A stretch of DNA of 64,000 bases from Prochlorococcus marinus str. GP2 (GCF_000759885.1 NZ_JNAH01000003.1:248001-312000); one strand, 5' to 3'; positions 37,296 through 47,362 are shown, numbered from the stretch's first letter. Program-made: numbers and translations. The notes: generated by a model from the letters alone, not told the origin.

Positions 37296-37322
37296 AAAAC
37301 CTCTTAAATTAAAGAGGTTTTT
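37296..37322 (-). terminator. Terminator of psbB-psbT
   Basis: CCTCTT (37300-37305) and AAGAGG (37312-37317) with flanking A and T runs form a hairpin with a 6-nt loop. It lies between the psbT stop and nrdR, both leftward, and the run of Ts follows on the minus strand, so it ends the psbBT message. The symmetric A and T tails would also work in the other direction. Confidence 0.75.
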
Positions 37323-37329
37323 GAAAAGT

Positions 37330-37428
37330 TCATTTTCTATCAAATTTAGGGGGATCTCTAAAGGCGACAGCAAAGAATAATGTAACAACTGCGAGAGTTA
37401 AAATAAGAACGTAAGCAAAGGCTTCCAT
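37330..37428 (-). CDS. psbT: Photosystem II protein T
   Basis: A 32-residue frame reads [20 protein letters not shown] with an RDPPKFDRK tail, the standard PsbT, a single-helix PSII subunit involved in the dimer interface. It is 23 bp downstream of psbB on the same strand and below the length limit of many gene callers. Confidence 0.95.
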   Translation of the reverse strand: MEAFAYVLILTLAVVTLFFAVAFRDPPKFDRK

Positions 37429-37451
37429 AAGATTAAGTAATAAAGTTTAAT

Positions 37452-38975
37452 TTAAACCCTTCCTGGGATTCTTCTTGTGGTTTCGTCACCAAGTTTCTTA
37501 AATAGACCAAATTCAACTTGGTCACCAATCTCAGCGTCAATACCAGCAAAGGAATTTCTGTAAAGAGTTCTTGAAGCATGCCACCAGTGGCCAAACAAGA
37601 ATAACAGACCGAAGCATAGATGAGCATACGTAAACCATGCTCTTGGAGAACTTCGGAATACTCCGTCAGATTTATAAGTTTCTCTGTCAAACTTAAATGC
37701 TTCTCCAAGCTGCGCTTTTCTAGCTAATCTTTTAACTACAGCAGGGTCTGTAAATGTTTGTCCATTTAAATCTCCTCCATAGATAGTTGCAGTTATGCCT
37801 GTTTGTTCAAATGAATACTTAGCTTCGGCTCTTCTAAAGGGTATGTCTGCCCTAACGTTGCCATCTTTATCTTCAAGTATGACTGGGAAGTTTTCAAAGA
37901 AATTAGGTATTCTTCTAACTTCTAATTCATTACCTTCTTTGTCCTGAAAAGCAATGTGACCTTGCCACCCAGTTGGTAATCCATCGCCATTAACGAGAGC
38001 TCCAACTCTAAATAATCCACCTTTAGCAGGACTGTTTCCAACGTAGTCGTAGAAAGCTAATTTCTCTGGAATAGAAGCATATGCTTCTTCTTTTGTAGCA
38101 CCATTATCAATGGCAGCTTGAACCCTTCTATTGATTTCAGTTTTGAAATAACCTGAATCCCACTGATATCTAGTTGGACCAAATAACTCAATTGGAGTTG
38201 TGGCTGAACCGTACCACATTGTTCCTGATACAACAAAAGATACAAAAAGCACAGCAGCTAAAGCACTAGCTAAAACTCCTTCAAGACTACCAAGTTTTAA
38301 TGCTCTATAAAGTCTTTCTCCCGGCCTATTAGTAATGTGAAAGATTCCTCCAATTATTCCCAAAAGTCCGGCTGCTATATGATTTGCAACTATCCCACCC
38401 GGATTAAAAGGATTAAATCCATCCACTCCCCATGAAGGAGCAACTGCTTCTACATGGCCATTTAAACCATAGGGGTCAGAAACCCAAATACCCACGTTCG
38501 CGCAATGAAATGCTCCAAAGCCAAAGCATGTAATTCCAGCTAGAAGAAGATGAATTCCAAAAATTCTTGGAAGATCGAGAGCGGGTTCTCCTGTTCTTGA
38601 ATCTTCCCATAACTCTAAGTCCCAGTATGTCCAGTGCCAGATTGAGGCCAACATTAATAGTCCACTAAATACTATGTGTGCTGCAGCAACTCCCTCAAAA
38701 CTCCAGAATCCAGGATCAACACCCGTAGCACCCGTAATATCCCATCCATTCCAACTACTTGTGATTCCTAATCTAGCCATAAAAGGCATAACGTACATTC
38801 CCTGTCTCCACATTGGATTGAGAACAGCATCAGAAGGATCAAAAATGGCTAATTCATAAAGAGCCATAGAACCGGCCCAGCCGGCTAATAATGCAGTATG
38901 CATAAGATGCACAGCAAGTAGTCGACCTGGGTCGTTAATAACTACTGTGTGAACTCGATACCAAGGCAATCCCAT
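37452..38975 (-). CDS. psbB: Photosystem II CP47 chlorophyll apoprotein
   Basis: The 507-residue core antenna of PSII has six membrane helices with the typical opening [20 protein letters not shown] and the His residues ([39 protein letters not shown]) that bind chlorophyll. The large lumenal loop (RVQAAIDNG onward) is complete. It is transcribed with psbT and is divergent from the ferredoxin gene across 222 bp. Confidence 0.97.
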   Translation of the reverse strand: MGLPWYRVHTVVINDPGRLLAVHLMHTALLAGWAGSMALYELAIFDPSDAVLNPMWRQGMYVMPFMARLGITSSWNGWDITGATGVDPGFWSFEGVAAAHIVFSGLLMLASIWHWTYWDLELWEDSRTGEPALDLPRIFGIHLLLAGITCFGFGAFHCANVGIWVSDPYGLNGHVEAVAPSWGVDGFNPFNPGGIVANHIAAGLLGIIGGIFHITNRPGERLYRALKLGSLEGVLASALAAVLFVSFVVSGTMWYGSATTPIELFGPTRYQWDSGYFKTEINRRVQAAIDNGATKEEAYASIPEKLAFYDYVGNSPAKGGLFRVGALVNGDGLPTGWQGHIAFQDKEGNELEVRRIPNFFENFPVILEDKDGNVRADIPFRRAEAKYSFEQTGITATIYGGDLNGQTFTDPAVVKRLARKAQLGEAFKFDRETYKSDGVFRSSPRAWFTYAHLCFGLLFLFGHWWHASRTLYRNSFAGIDAEIGDQVEFGLFKKLGDETTRRIPGRV

Positions 38976-39197
38976 CGGTTAATTTCTAGTAACTATGCTG
39001 AATAAACAGCTAAACAACATGATAGTAAGGGTTTTTTAGTCTTTGAGGGATTTTTGTAAATAAATTAACTTTATTGCTAAAACTGGGTAAATCAATTGCT
39101 ATGAGCTTGTTTATAAGGAAATTATGGCTGAAAATTGTTAATATTTTGGTCACAATTCTCAAAGTAAAACGCCAAAATAAGAAAAATAACAAAAAAA
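38976..39197. other. Divergent psbB/ferredoxin promoter region, no gene
   Basis: The stretch between psbB and the ferredoxin gene contains only A/T-rich DNA and a weak 64-codon minus frame. Both genes start within it, so it must hold their promoters; I see no strong consensus boxes. Confidence 0.5.
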
Positions 39198-39560
39198 ATG
39201 GCAACTATCAGATTCATCCGTGAGGATATTGAGGTTCAATGCAATCCTGGTGAAAATTTAAGGGAACTTGTACTTAAAGAGAATTTACAGCTTTATGGAT
39301 TAAAAGGTATTTTAGGAAATTGTGGAGGGGCTGGACAATGTAGTACTTGTTTTATTTCCGTTGAAGGAGGAAATAAAAATTCTCTTAGCCCACTTACATC
39401 AGTTGAAGAAGAAAAACTTCAAAATAGACCAGAGAATTGGCGACTTGCCTGTCAAACTTTGATAAAATCGTCTGCAGTAATTTTAACAAAACCTCAATCT
39501 CCTCCTTCAAATTTGGAAGAACTCAAAAAAATTAGCGAAAATAAAAAATTACCTCGCTAA
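39198..39560 (+). CDS. 2Fe-2S ferredoxin
   Basis: A 120-residue electron carrier with cysteines at 42, 48, 51 and 85 in the spacing C-X5-C-X2-C-X33-C (GNCGGAGQCSTC, LACQ). The C-X5-C spacing differs from plant-type PetF (C-X4-C) and is closer to adrenodoxin-like ferredoxins. A Pro/Lys/Ser tail follows the cluster. Physiological partners are unknown. Confidence 0.88.
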   Translation: MATIRFIREDIEVQCNPGENLRELVLKENLQLYGLKGILGNCGGAGQCSTCFISVEGGNKNSLSPLTSVEEEKLQNRPENWRLACQTLIKSSAVILTKPQSPPSNLEELKKISENKKLPR

Positions 39561-39662
39561 ATTGTTTAAGACTGTTAATCTGTTAATAAAATTTGTTGAT
39601 TTTTCCACTTAATTTAAAGTTATATGTCTATAGTCTTAGTACTTAACAGAATTGCCAACTAA

Positions 39663-39815
39663 ATGGAAACAACTAATTTTGGATTCGTAGCTAGTCTTTT
39701 ATTTGTAGGGGTGCCAACAATTTTCCTTATTGGCTTATTTATTTCTACTCAAGATGGCGAAAAATCAAGCTTCTATTCTGACTCCAGTAAAGGTAGGCTT
39801 GGCCCAAAACGCTAA
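39663..39815 (+). CDS. psbM: Photosystem II protein M
   Basis: A 50-residue single-helix protein (METTNFGFVASLLFVGVPTI, then a polar tail ending GRLGPKR) matches PsbM of marine picocyanobacteria, located at the PSII dimer interface. The polar C-terminal tail after the helix is longer than the plant protein. It is just upstream of prmC. Confidence 0.9.
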   Translation: METTNFGFVASLLFVGVPTIFLIGLFISTQDGEKSSFYSDSSKGRLGPKR

Positions 39816-39825
39816 AGTTTAATAA

Positions 39826-40695
39826 ATGCTTTGCATTCCTATAAAAGAATTTTTATTTTGGAAAAAAAAGCAACTTTCTAAAGGTGGAGACCAACAATCC
39901 TTTATTTTATTACTTGATTGTTTGGGGGGATTATCTGCTTGCGATCAAAATATTTTAAATATTAATCCTGAGGGAAATTTATATTTAAAAAAAAACTTAG
40001 ACTTTTTAGAATCTGTTTGGGAAGATCATTTATTAAAATCTAATCCTATTCAACATCTATGTGGAGTAGCTTTTTGGAGAAACTTAAAATTAAAAGTCAC
40101 AAATAAAGTACTAATCCCTAGGCCAGAGACTGAGCTGATAATTGATATTGTTTTAAAAATATTTGGAGAAAATTCACAAAAATTACTTTTTGCAGAATTA
40201 GGAACGGGATCAGGTGCTATAAGCATTGCGTTGTCGTTAGCGTATCCATTATGGGATGGAATAGCGACTGACATAGATAAAGATGTATTAGAAATAGCTA
40301 CTGAAAATTATAATAATTCTTTTAGTCAATCAAATTTAAAATTTAGTTGCGGACATTGGTGGAACCCTCTCGAAAGCTTTAAGGGAAAATTAGATCTCGC
40401 TATTTCAAACCCACCATATATCCCTGAGGATACTTATGAAAGATTACCCAAAGAGGTTAAAAATTTTGAACCAAAAATTGCTTTACTTGGAGGCGACGAT
40501 GGTTTAAAACACATTAGGGAAATAATTCAAAAAGCACCATTTTATCTAAAAGATAAGGGATGGTTGATTTTAGAAAATCACTATGATCAAGGTGAAAAAG
40601 TAAAACAACTACTTTTAAAAAATAAATTTACATCAATTGAAATCGTGAATGATCTTTCTGGTATTGGTAGGTTTACGATTGGGAGATATAAATAA
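39826..40695 (+). CDS. prmC: Peptide chain release factor N5-glutamine methyltransferase
   Basis: The 289-residue enzyme (HemK/PrmC) methylates the GGQ glutamine of release factors. PRPETELIIDIV near 102 leads the methyltransferase domain, AELGTGSGAISIAL near 124 is the SAM loop, and SNPPYIPEDTYERL near 191 is the catalytic NPPY. It is 10 bp after psbM. Confidence 0.92.
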   Translation: MLCIPIKEFLFWKKKQLSKGGDQQSFILLLDCLGGLSACDQNILNINPEGNLYLKKNLDFLESVWEDHLLKSNPIQHLCGVAFWRNLKLKVTNKVLIPRPETELIIDIVLKIFGENSQKLLFAELGTGSGAISIALSLAYPLWDGIATDIDKDVLEIATENYNNSFSQSNLKFSCGHWWNPLESFKGKLDLAISNPPYIPEDTYERLPKEVKNFEPKIALLGGDDGLKHIREIIQKAPFYLKDKGWLILENHYDQGEKVKQLLLKNKFTSIEIVNDLSGIGRFTIGRYK

Positions 40696-40714
40696 ATTAT
40701 TGATAAAAATATAA

Positions 40715-41296
40715 ATGAATTTAGTAGATCAAGAATCAGCTTTGAACACTCTTAAAAGTGGTTTACCAATTATTTTCCCAACAGATACCTTGCCTGCAAT
40801 TGGATGCCTGCCAAATTTTTCAAACATTATTTATAAATTTAAAAAAAGAGATCAAAATAAACCCTTAATTCTTATGGGATCAGAACAAAAACAATTAATA
40901 GATTATGTTCACGAATCAGCTAAAGAAGATTACAAAAATATAGCTTCGAATTATTGGCCTGGAGCTCTGACAATGGTTATTCCCTCTTCAAAAAAACACA
41001 CCTTAATTCTTACAAGCAAAGATCTTACTCTTGGGTTAAGGATCCCAAATTCAAATATAGCTCAATCTCTAATGAAAGAAACCGGTCCATTATTAACTTC
41101 AAGTGCTAATATTTCAGGTTTTACAGGATCAATGACAGCTGAAGGAATTGCTTTAGACTTCCCTTCGGTAAAAATTTTAGGACCTTTCCCATGGGGAAAA
41201 AGTAGTGGGAAAGCTAGTACTATTATATCTTGGCAGAGAAGTGGCGATTGGAGAATAATAAGAGAAGGAGAAGTATTAGTTAGGGAATTGAATTAG
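40715..41296 (+). CDS. Sua5/YciO/YrdC-type threonylcarbamoyl-AMP synthase
   Basis: The 193-residue protein has the Sua5-YrdC fold: PTDTLPAIGCLPNF near 19-32, KRDQNKPLIL near 43, and LTSSANISG near 124. It makes threonylcarbamoyl-AMP for t6A37 in ANN-decoding tRNAs. It follows prmC by 19 bp and its stop overlaps a small downstream frame by one base. Confidence 0.88.
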   Translation: MNLVDQESALNTLKSGLPIIFPTDTLPAIGCLPNFSNIIYKFKKRDQNKPLILMGSEQKQLIDYVHESAKEDYKNIASNYWPGALTMVIPSSKKHTLILTSKDLTLGLRIPNSNIAQSLMKETGPLLTSSANISGFTGSMTAEGIALDFPSVKILGPFPWGKSSGKASTIISWQRSGDWRIIREGEVLVRELN

Positions 41297-41463
41297 TGTT
41301 TGTATTATTACTTTTTGTTTTATTAATTCAATTTTTTTCCTATTGGATATTTGAACCCCTCGCATCTTTTTTAGAGCATGTTCTTGAAATAAGATTATTT
41401 CCGATAATCGCTTTAATAGGTTTGATTTCGTTATTTTCGAGAAAAACTATTGGTAGGAATTAA
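41296..41463 (+). CDS. Small membrane protein after the Sua5-like gene
   Basis: A 55-residue frame begins with GTG sharing its first base with the last base of the Sua5 stop, typical of coupled translation. It is hydrophobic (helices at about 2-20 and 35-48) with a basic tail (SRKTIGRN) before the stop. I do not recognise a family. The close coupling is the main support. Confidence 0.55.
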   Translation: MFVLLLFVLLIQFFSYWIFEPLASFLEHVLEIRLFPIIALIGLISLFSRKTIGRN

Positions 41464-41474
41464 ATAGCCCAAAA

Positions 41475-41546
41475 TGCCGGCTAACAGATTTGAACTGATG
41501 GCCTTCGCTTTACAAAAGCGCTGCTCTACCGCTGAGCTAAGCCGGC
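41475..41546 (-). tRNA. tRNA-Thr (anticodon TGT)
   Basis: A 72-nt cloverleaf on the minus strand: acceptor GCCGGCT with AGCCGGC, D arm TAGCTCAGCGGTAGAGCA, anticodon loop TTTGTAA in stem GCGCT/AGCGA (anticodon TGT, one weak pair), T arm ATCAG-TTCAAAT-CTGTT. The discriminator is A and CCA is not encoded. Confidence 0.93.
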
Positions 41547-41609
41547 TATCATCCCATCTTACAATTAGGAAGGGTCAATTATTAGTATTTTTGGCTTTTT
41601 TAAAATTTA

Positions 41610-41936
41610 TTACTTTTTGATATCTTTATCCGCTTTATCATTTTTCTTGAATTTTATTTCTCCAGAAATAGTTCTTTTGATTGGTAGATTAGCTACTAAT
41701 GCAGTCATTCTATCCTCAGTTTCCAAGCTTACTGCTACCTCTTCAAAATCAATCTCAACATATTTAGCAACAACGTCAAGAATTTCTTTTCTCATCTTAT
41801 CCAAAAGATCAGTTGTTAGTGAACTCATATCAACTCTGTCATGTGCTAGCACAAGTTGTAATCTTTCTCTTGCTGTGTTTGCACTAGCCGTTTCCCTGCC
41901 TAGTAACTTATTTATAAGATCTCTTAGAGTCATCAT
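41610..41936 (-). CDS. minE: Cell division topological specificity factor
   Basis: The 108-residue MinE displaces MinC-MinD from midcell. It has an amphipathic anti-MinCD N-terminus ([19 protein letters not shown]) and a topological-specificity domain. It ends the minC-minD-minE operon, 3 bp after minD. Confidence 0.94.
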   Translation of the reverse strand: MMTLRDLINKLLGRETASANTARERLQLVLAHDRVDMSSLTTDLLDKMRKEILDVVAKYVEIDFEEVAVSLETEDRMTALVANLPIKRTISGEIKFKKNDKADKDIKK

Positions 41937-41939
41937 TTT

Positions 41940-42755
41940 TTAAAAAACCTTTGTTTGCATTAATCTCATGAATTTATCTTTTAGGCTTTTACCTTCATTT
42001 TTTGGGTCGATAATTGGTACATCTTTTCCTGTAAGTCTTTGAGAAACATTCAAATAGCATTTTTTCGCGGGAGATCTTGTATCTGTAAGTGTTAGCGGTT
42101 CTCCCCTGTTTGTGCTTATTATTACCTGCTCATCTTCTAAAACAATACCCAATAAAGGCAAAGAAAGGATCCCTTGAACATCTTCGATAGATAGCATTTC
42201 TTGGCTAGCCATCATATTTGGCCGAACTCTATTAATTACAAGCTGTATGGGCTTAATATCTGAAGTATTAAGAATTCCTATCACTCTATCGGCGTCACGC
42301 ACTGCAGATAATTCCGGGTTGGTAACTACGATAGCTTCTTTACAAGCTGCAAGAGCATTTTTGAAACCGTCTTCTACTCCTGCAGGACAATCTACTAAAA
42401 CAAAATCGAATTTTTTACTTAGTAGCTCACTAATTTTTTTCATATCTTCGGGCTTCATCCAATCCAACATCCTAGGGTCTCCGGCAGGTAAGAGAGCAAG
42501 ATTGGGTTCCTTTTTGTGTCTGACCAATGCTTGGTCAAGGCGACAATTATTGTCTAAAACATCCTGAGCCGTGTAAATTATGCGATTTTCTAATCCTAAG
42601 AGAAGATCTAAATTTCTTAAACCAAAATCAGCATCTAATACAGCAGTGGTCGCTCCGCTGTTAGCAAGTGCAATGCCTAGATTTGCAGTAAGTGTAGTTT
42701 TACCAACTCCACCTTTACCTGAGCAAATTAAGATTGTGCGAGTATTTTCCGCCAA
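41940..42755 (-). CDS. minD: Septum site-determining ATPase
   Basis: The 271-residue ParA-type ATPase carries the deviant Walker A GKGGVGKTTLTANLG near 13-27, a VDCPAGVEDGF motif, and a C-terminal amphipathic helix (KDKFMRLMQTKVF) that binds membrane. It drives the Min oscillation with MinC and MinE. It lies between minC (about 110 bp upstream) and minE. Confidence 0.96.
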   Translation of the reverse strand: MAENTRTILICSGKGGVGKTTLTANLGIALANSGATTAVLDADFGLRNLDLLLGLENRIIYTAQDVLDNNCRLDQALVRHKKEPNLALLPAGDPRMLDWMKPEDMKKISELLSKKFDFVLVDCPAGVEDGFKNALAACKEAIVVTNPELSAVRDADRVIGILNTSDIKPIQLVINRVRPNMMASQEMLSIEDVQGILSLPLLGIVLEDEQVIISTNRGEPLTLTDTRSPAKKCYLNVSQRLTGKDVPIIDPKNEGKSLKDKFMRLMQTKVF

Positions 42756-42866
42756 GAATTTAATAATTTTTTAAATAATAAGACCACTTTTTAAAAGTTA
42801 AATCTTTTAAAGATTAAGTAATTCTTAAATTTCTCAATTTTAGTTAAAATATTTCAAATCTATTGA

Positions 42867-43529
42867 TTAATTTTTAGTTTCTATTATGTAAGGATTAATA
42901 GAGATTGTTTGCTCATCTATGAAGGCAATTTCAGGATAATGATTTTTAGGCTTCTCCTCTGGACCAATAGCGATTACATCAGCAATTCTTAACTGTACAG
43001 GTTTTAAATAAAGTGATGCTATAGAGGCATTTTTATCTCCGCCCTTCCCTGCAAAAGCAATCCCTAGAAGTTTGCCCCAAACGTAAATGTTTTTTTGAGC
43101 GGAAACTATGGCTCCGGGATTAACGTCTCCAATTATGCAGAGATTTCCATTTGAAGATATTCTCTCTCCTGATCTTACTGTCCCTTCATGAAGAGTATCT
43201 TCTTTCTCTTTTGAATTAAATAAATGCAACTTATTTTTAATCTCTTGTGCATTAACAAAATTTGAATCTATTTTTAGAGACTTTCCAGCTAATATCGTAT
43301 TCCTATTATTAGAATAAATAGTTAAAGAACAAGCGTTAATTTTGTGAATAATATTTTTGAATTCTGATAATTGATGAGAACTTATTGAGTCGTTTATTAC
43401 GAAAAATTTTGCTTCGACAGGTCCTTTAATCGAAGAAAATTTTTTAAGGTATTCGTTAATATTGTCTAAGTCTCTTAAAGATATAATTTCTGAATATTTA
43501 CATTTAGGATAATTTAAAACGAGTTCCAT
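42867..43529 (-). CDS. minC: Septum site-determining protein MinC
   Basis: The 220-residue FtsZ antagonist has the C-terminal beta-helix domain (TVRSGERISSNGNLCIIGDVN onward, with GAIVSAQKNIYVWGKLLGIAFAG) required for MinD binding. The N-terminal half is shorter and diverged. It begins the minCDE set and follows the HD-hydrolase gene by 10 bp. Confidence 0.92.
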   Translation of the reverse strand: MELVLNYPKCKYSEIISLRDLDNINEYLKKFSSIKGPVEAKFFVINDSISSHQLSEFKNIIHKINACSLTIYSNNRNTILAGKSLKIDSNFVNAQEIKNKLHLFNSKEKEDTLHEGTVRSGERISSNGNLCIIGDVNPGAIVSAQKNIYVWGKLLGIAFAGKGGDKNASIASLYLKPVQLRIADVIAIGPEEKPKNHYPEIAFIDEQTISINPYIIETKN

Positions 43530-43539
43530 TGATATAAAT

Positions 43540-44796
43540 TTAGATATGATTCTTTAATGTTGAAATTTGATTTTCGATTTCATTTTTGATTACACCTGGG
43601 TAAATAATAAAGGTACTTTCCTCAGGTTTTATTAAAGTTTTTATTAATGCAGAACTATTTTCTAATGAGTTTTGAAAGGTGCCATCCCATATTTTTAATG
43701 CATTATTAGTTTCAAAACCATTAAAAGATCTTTCCTTAATTCCACAAAAAATTTCTGAATCGTAATTATTGGATTTGCATAATTTTCTTGCAAATGCAAG
43801 GATTTCTAGTCTTTCTATCATACTTAAAAAACTTATATCTGATGCTTTTAATAAATCCCTATCGATAAACATTTTGCATAGTGTAGAAAGGGGCTCAAAA
43901 GATTCATCTTTCCATCTTATTAAATGGTAATAAAAGGTTATATCATCACATCTAATGAATTCATCAAAATCTACGTTTCCTGGGGAAAATATCCATTTAT
44001 GGAGGGATTTATCTAACCAAATTTTTTTTGAATAATTATGTTTTATCGTATATATTATTTTTTCCAGAATCCATGTTGATATTTCATTAATTCTGTGGTT
44101 ATAAATAGTTCTATACATTAAGTTTCTTAGTACTAGGAAATGCTCAATGGCGATAACTCCTTTTGGCTTGATTGCAATATTCCCATCAGGTGAAAAAGTA
44201 AGAGCTGAAATAATTCTTTCTAAATCCACTAAACCATATTTGGTCCCAGTGTTGTAACTATCACGTAAAAGATAATCGAGACGATCGCAATCAATTTCAC
44301 TGCTAATTAATGTTTTTAAAGGTTTTGAAAATATTTGTTTTGATTCAAATAATTCCCCAATTTGTCTGGGTAATTTATTGTCATATTTTTTGAGTATTGA
44401 ATTTATTGGAGAATAATTTTGAACTAATTTTCGAGACCATTCTTCGTGATTATGATCGAATAAAACTTCACTGGTATGGCTTAAAGGTCCATGACCTAAA
44501 TCATGCAATAAAGCAGCTCCATATAGTACAAATTTATTTTCGCAAAATGAAGATTTAGACTCAATTAATTTCTTAAATATCTTTCTTGCGATACAAAATA
44601 CGCCAATTGAATGAGTAAATCTACTCGATTCTGCACCATGAAAAAGTAATGATGCCGCCCCTAGTTGCTTTATTCTTCTTAATCTTTGAAAAGCAACTGT
44701 ATCAATTAATTCCATAATCATTAATTCTTCTGGCTTTCCTGAATCAAATACTATTTCTTTATGAATTGGGTCATGAAAAATTCGTTGAATAGTCAT
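43540..44796 (-). CDS. HD-domain phosphohydrolase (dGTPase-like)
   Basis: The 418-residue protein has a HD metal site: RFTHSIGVFCIARKI near 60, LLHDLGHGPLSHTSEVLFD near 93, and IDCDRLDYLLRDSYNTG near 167. This matches the deoxynucleoside-triphosphate triphosphohydrolase-like HD family of the SAMHD type. Substrate is not proven. It lies upstream of minC with a 10-bp gap, probably in one transcript. Confidence 0.85.
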   Translation of the reverse strand: MTIQRIFHDPIHKEIVFDSGKPEELMIMELIDTVAFQRLRRIKQLGAASLLFHGAESSRFTHSIGVFCIARKIFKKLIESKSSFCENKFVLYGAALLHDLGHGPLSHTSEVLFDHNHEEWSRKLVQNYSPINSILKKYDNKLPRQIGELFESKQIFSKPLKTLISSEIDCDRLDYLLRDSYNTGTKYGLVDLERIISALTFSPDGNIAIKPKGVIAIEHFLVLRNLMYRTIYNHRINEISTWILEKIIYTIKHNYSKKIWLDKSLHKWIFSPGNVDFDEFIRCDDITFYYHLIRWKDESFEPLSTLCKMFIDRDLLKASDISFLSMIERLEILAFARKLCKSNNYDSEIFCGIKERSFNGFETNNALKIWDGTFQNSLENSSALIKTLIKPEESTFIIYPGVIKNEIENQISTLKNHI

Positions 44797-44827
44797 AATG
44801 ATTAAATTATCTTTTTATTTTGCCGTT

Positions 44828-46117
44828 TCAGCTTTTTATTCCCTCATCACTCGCTTCACTAGCTTGATTTAAAAAATCTTCTTTTTCAAGAACCGACTCC
44901 AGAAATAATTCTGCATTCCTTACCCATTTATCATCAGCATTTCCGTATTCACTCGCTTCAGGTAAATCTAGTAATTTGTCAGGCGTCATTCCTTGACCTT
45001 GAATATTATTACCGTTAGGAGTTATGTAACTAGCAACAGTAATGGCTATTCCACTGTCTTCGCCCAAACTTTTTAGGGATTGAATTAAACCTTTACCATA
45101 AGTTTGTTTTCCCATAAGAATTGATCTACCGTTATCTTGTAAAGAACCTGCAAGTATTTCACTAGCACTAGCCGTCCCTTTATTTACCAAAGTGACCATT
45201 GGGCCATCAAAAGATATCTCTTTTTGTGAAATTATTGCATCTTTGATTCCATTCCTATCTTTTGTTTCTACTACTGGTCTCTCACTTAATAAAGAGTCTG
45301 CAACTGCTATCCCTGAGCTTACTAGTCCGCCTGAATTATTTCTAAGATCCAGAATCAATCCTTCAACATCTTTCTCTTTTAACTCTTGAAGAGCTTCTTC
45401 AACTTTTTTTGGTACGCTTTCACTAAATTGAGTTATTCTCAAATATCCTATTGTATGAGAATCTTCTCTTAATCTTTTTGTCCTTACTGGTCTAAGGTCT
45501 ACTGATCTTCTCTCTAAATCTACTTCTCTAATTTCTCCAGATTCCGAAGAAATTTCAACTAAAACTTTGGTTCCTGATTCACCTCTTAATTTTGAGGCAG
45601 TACTTGCAAGGCCAAGTTCTTGAGATGAAATTCCATCTACTTTCTCTATAATATCCCCGCTAACTATTCCAGCTTCTTCTGCTGGGGAGCCCCCAAGAGT
45701 AGATATAACTTTAACTTTATTTCTATCCTCATCGTCACCTAATTGAAGCCCAACACCATTAATCTCACTACCAAAATTGCTTGATTTCAGAAGTTCATAA
45801 TCTTTTGGGCGTAAAACTCTCGTGAAAGGATCGTCTAGAGGTCTTAACATGTCTTCAATTGCAGAATAAGCCTCTTCAGTTGTTTCAATTTGTTTCTGTA
45901 ATGTTTTTTGTCTAATTCTCTTCCATTGGATTTCATCAAACTTTTCTGGGTCATAAAACCCCTCATTCACCAAGGTCCAAGCGTCAAGTACTAATTGCTT
46001 GCTATCACTAAGAGCATAGGCTCTATCAATGAATAAAAAATTGGTAGAAAAAATACTGATCATTAATACAGCGATCAATATTTTGAATGTTAAAAGTTTG
46101 TTAAAAGATGAATTCAT
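44828..46117 (-). CDS. ctpA: C-terminal processing peptidase (S41 family)
   Basis: With the ATG at 46115-46117 the protein has 429 residues, an N-terminal export segment (about 8-30), a PDZ domain around GVGLQLGDDEDRN, and an S41 peptidase domain with the Ser-Lys dyad (TASASEILAGS and GKQTYGKGL). In cyanobacteria CtpA trims the C-terminus of D1. A GTG 21 nt upstream is possible but less likely. It is divergent from petB across a 71-bp gap. Confidence 0.92.
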   Translation of the reverse strand: MNSSFNKLLTFKILIAVLMISIFSTNFLFIDRAYALSDSKQLVLDAWTLVNEGFYDPEKFDEIQWKRIRQKTLQKQIETTEEAYSAIEDMLRPLDDPFTRVLRPKDYELLKSSNFGSEINGVGLQLGDDEDRNKVKVISTLGGSPAEEAGIVSGDIIEKVDGISSQELGLASTASKLRGESGTKVLVEISSESGEIREVDLERRSVDLRPVRTKRLREDSHTIGYLRITQFSESVPKKVEEALQELKEKDVEGLILDLRNNSGGLVSSGIAVADSLLSERPVVETKDRNGIKDAIISQKEISFDGPMVTLVNKGTASASEILAGSLQDNGRSILMGKQTYGKGLIQSLKSLGEDSGIAITVASYITPNGNNIQGQGMTPDKLLDLPEASEYGNADDKWVRNAELFLESVLEKEDFLNQASEASDEGIKS

Positions 46118-46188
46118 TGGGTTAAGTGTTAACACCAAGTATAAGAATTTTAAGTAAGCTCTTTATATCAAAGCTAATTTTTTTTTGG

Positions 46189-46845
46189 ATGGCGAATTCT
46201 TCATCTGTTTATGACTGGTTTCAAGAAAGACTTGAAATCCAAGACATAACTGACGACGTAACTTCCAAGTACGTACCCCCTCACGTTAATATTTTTTATT
46301 GTTTAGGAGGCATAACTTTAGTATGCTTCCTAATCCAATTTGCAACAGGTTTTGCAATGACTTTTTACTATAAGCCAACAGTAACGCAAGCTTATAGTTC
46401 AGTAAGTTATCTCATGACTGATGTTAGTTTTGGATGGCTAATAAGATCTGTGCATAGATGGAGTGCATCAATGATGGTTTTGATGTTAATTCTTCATGTC
46501 TTTAGGGTTTACTTAACCGGTGGTTTTAAAAGGCCAAGAGAATTAACTTGGGTAACAGGTGTTGTAATGGCTGTTATTACAGTTGCTTTTGGTGTTACAG
46601 GATATTCCTTGCCTTGGGATCAAGTGGGTTATTGGGCAGTCAAAATTGTTTCTGGTGTTCCTGCAGCTATTCCAGTAATTGGTGATTTTATGGTTGAGTT
46701 ACTCAGAGGTGGAGAAAGTGTTGGACAATCAACCCTTACCAGATTCTATAGTCTTCATACTTTTGTCTTACCATGGTCATTAGCTGTATTCATGTTGATG
46801 CACTTTTTAATGATTCGTAAACAGGGCATTTCAGGACCTTTATAA
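46189..46845 (+). CDS. petB: Cytochrome b6
   Basis: The 218-residue core of the cytochrome b6f complex has four helices and paired histidines ([32 protein letters not shown]) for two b hemes and an N-terminal Cys region typical for the c-type heme. Translation starts at the ATG 46189 ([15 protein letters not shown]); a longer frame upstream is not used. petD follows by 32 bp. Confidence 0.97.
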   Translation: MANSSSVYDWFQERLEIQDITDDVTSKYVPPHVNIFYCLGGITLVCFLIQFATGFAMTFYYKPTVTQAYSSVSYLMTDVSFGWLIRSVHRWSASMMVLMLILHVFRVYLTGGFKRPRELTWVTGVVMAVITVAFGVTGYSLPWDQVGYWAVKIVSGVPAAIPVIGDFMVELLRGGESVGQSTLTRFYSLHTFVLPWSLAVFMLMHFLMIRKQGISGPL

Positions 46846-46877
46846 ACTTCTATACTTAAACCATTAACAAAAATTAA

Positions 46878-47360
46878 ATGTCTACGTTAAAAAAACCTGA
46901 TCTATCTGATCCAAAATTAAGAGCAAAATTAGCAAAAGGTATGGGTCATAATTACTATGGTGAACCAGCATGGCCAAATGATTTATTATATATTTTCCCT
47001 GTTGTTATTTTAGGAACTATTGCATGTGTAGTTGGTCTAGCGGTTCTTGATCCTGCAATGTTAGGTGATAAAGCAAACCCATTCGCAACGCCATTAGAAA
47101 TACTTCCTGAATGGTACCTTTATCCAGTTTTTCAAATACTTAGAGTAGTTCCTAATAAACTTTTGGGTATTGCCCTTCAAACTCTAATACCCCTAGGTTT
47201 AATGATTCTACCCTTCATAGAAAACGTTAATAAATTTTCTAATCCTTTTAGAAGACCTATAGCAATGTCTGTTTTCTTGTTTGGAACTTTTCTAACAATA
47301 TATCTCGGTATTGGTGCATGTTTACCAATTGATAAATCATTAACTCTTGGCTTATTTTAA
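46878..47360 (+). CDS. petD: Cytochrome b6f subunit IV
   Basis: The 160-residue subunit IV ([20 protein letters not shown]) has three membrane helices and the conserved [13 protein letters not shown] near 75-87 at the quinol oxidation site. It is directly after petB. It is convergent with the invertase gene, with 2 bp between stop codons. Confidence 0.97.
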
Positions 47361-47362
47361 GT

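Noticed and set aside
37433-37708. 91-codon minus-strand frame near psbB
   Set aside because: Overlaps the psbB 3' end in another frame; psbB is certain.
39010-39204. 64-codon minus frame between psbB and ferredoxin
   Set aside because: Hydrophobic low-complexity translation, and it covers the divergent promoter gap and the ferredoxin start.
46126-46135. GTGTTAACAC palindrome between ctpA and petB
   Set aside because: A 10-bp perfect palindrome is expected by chance in 64 kb; no other support for an operator.
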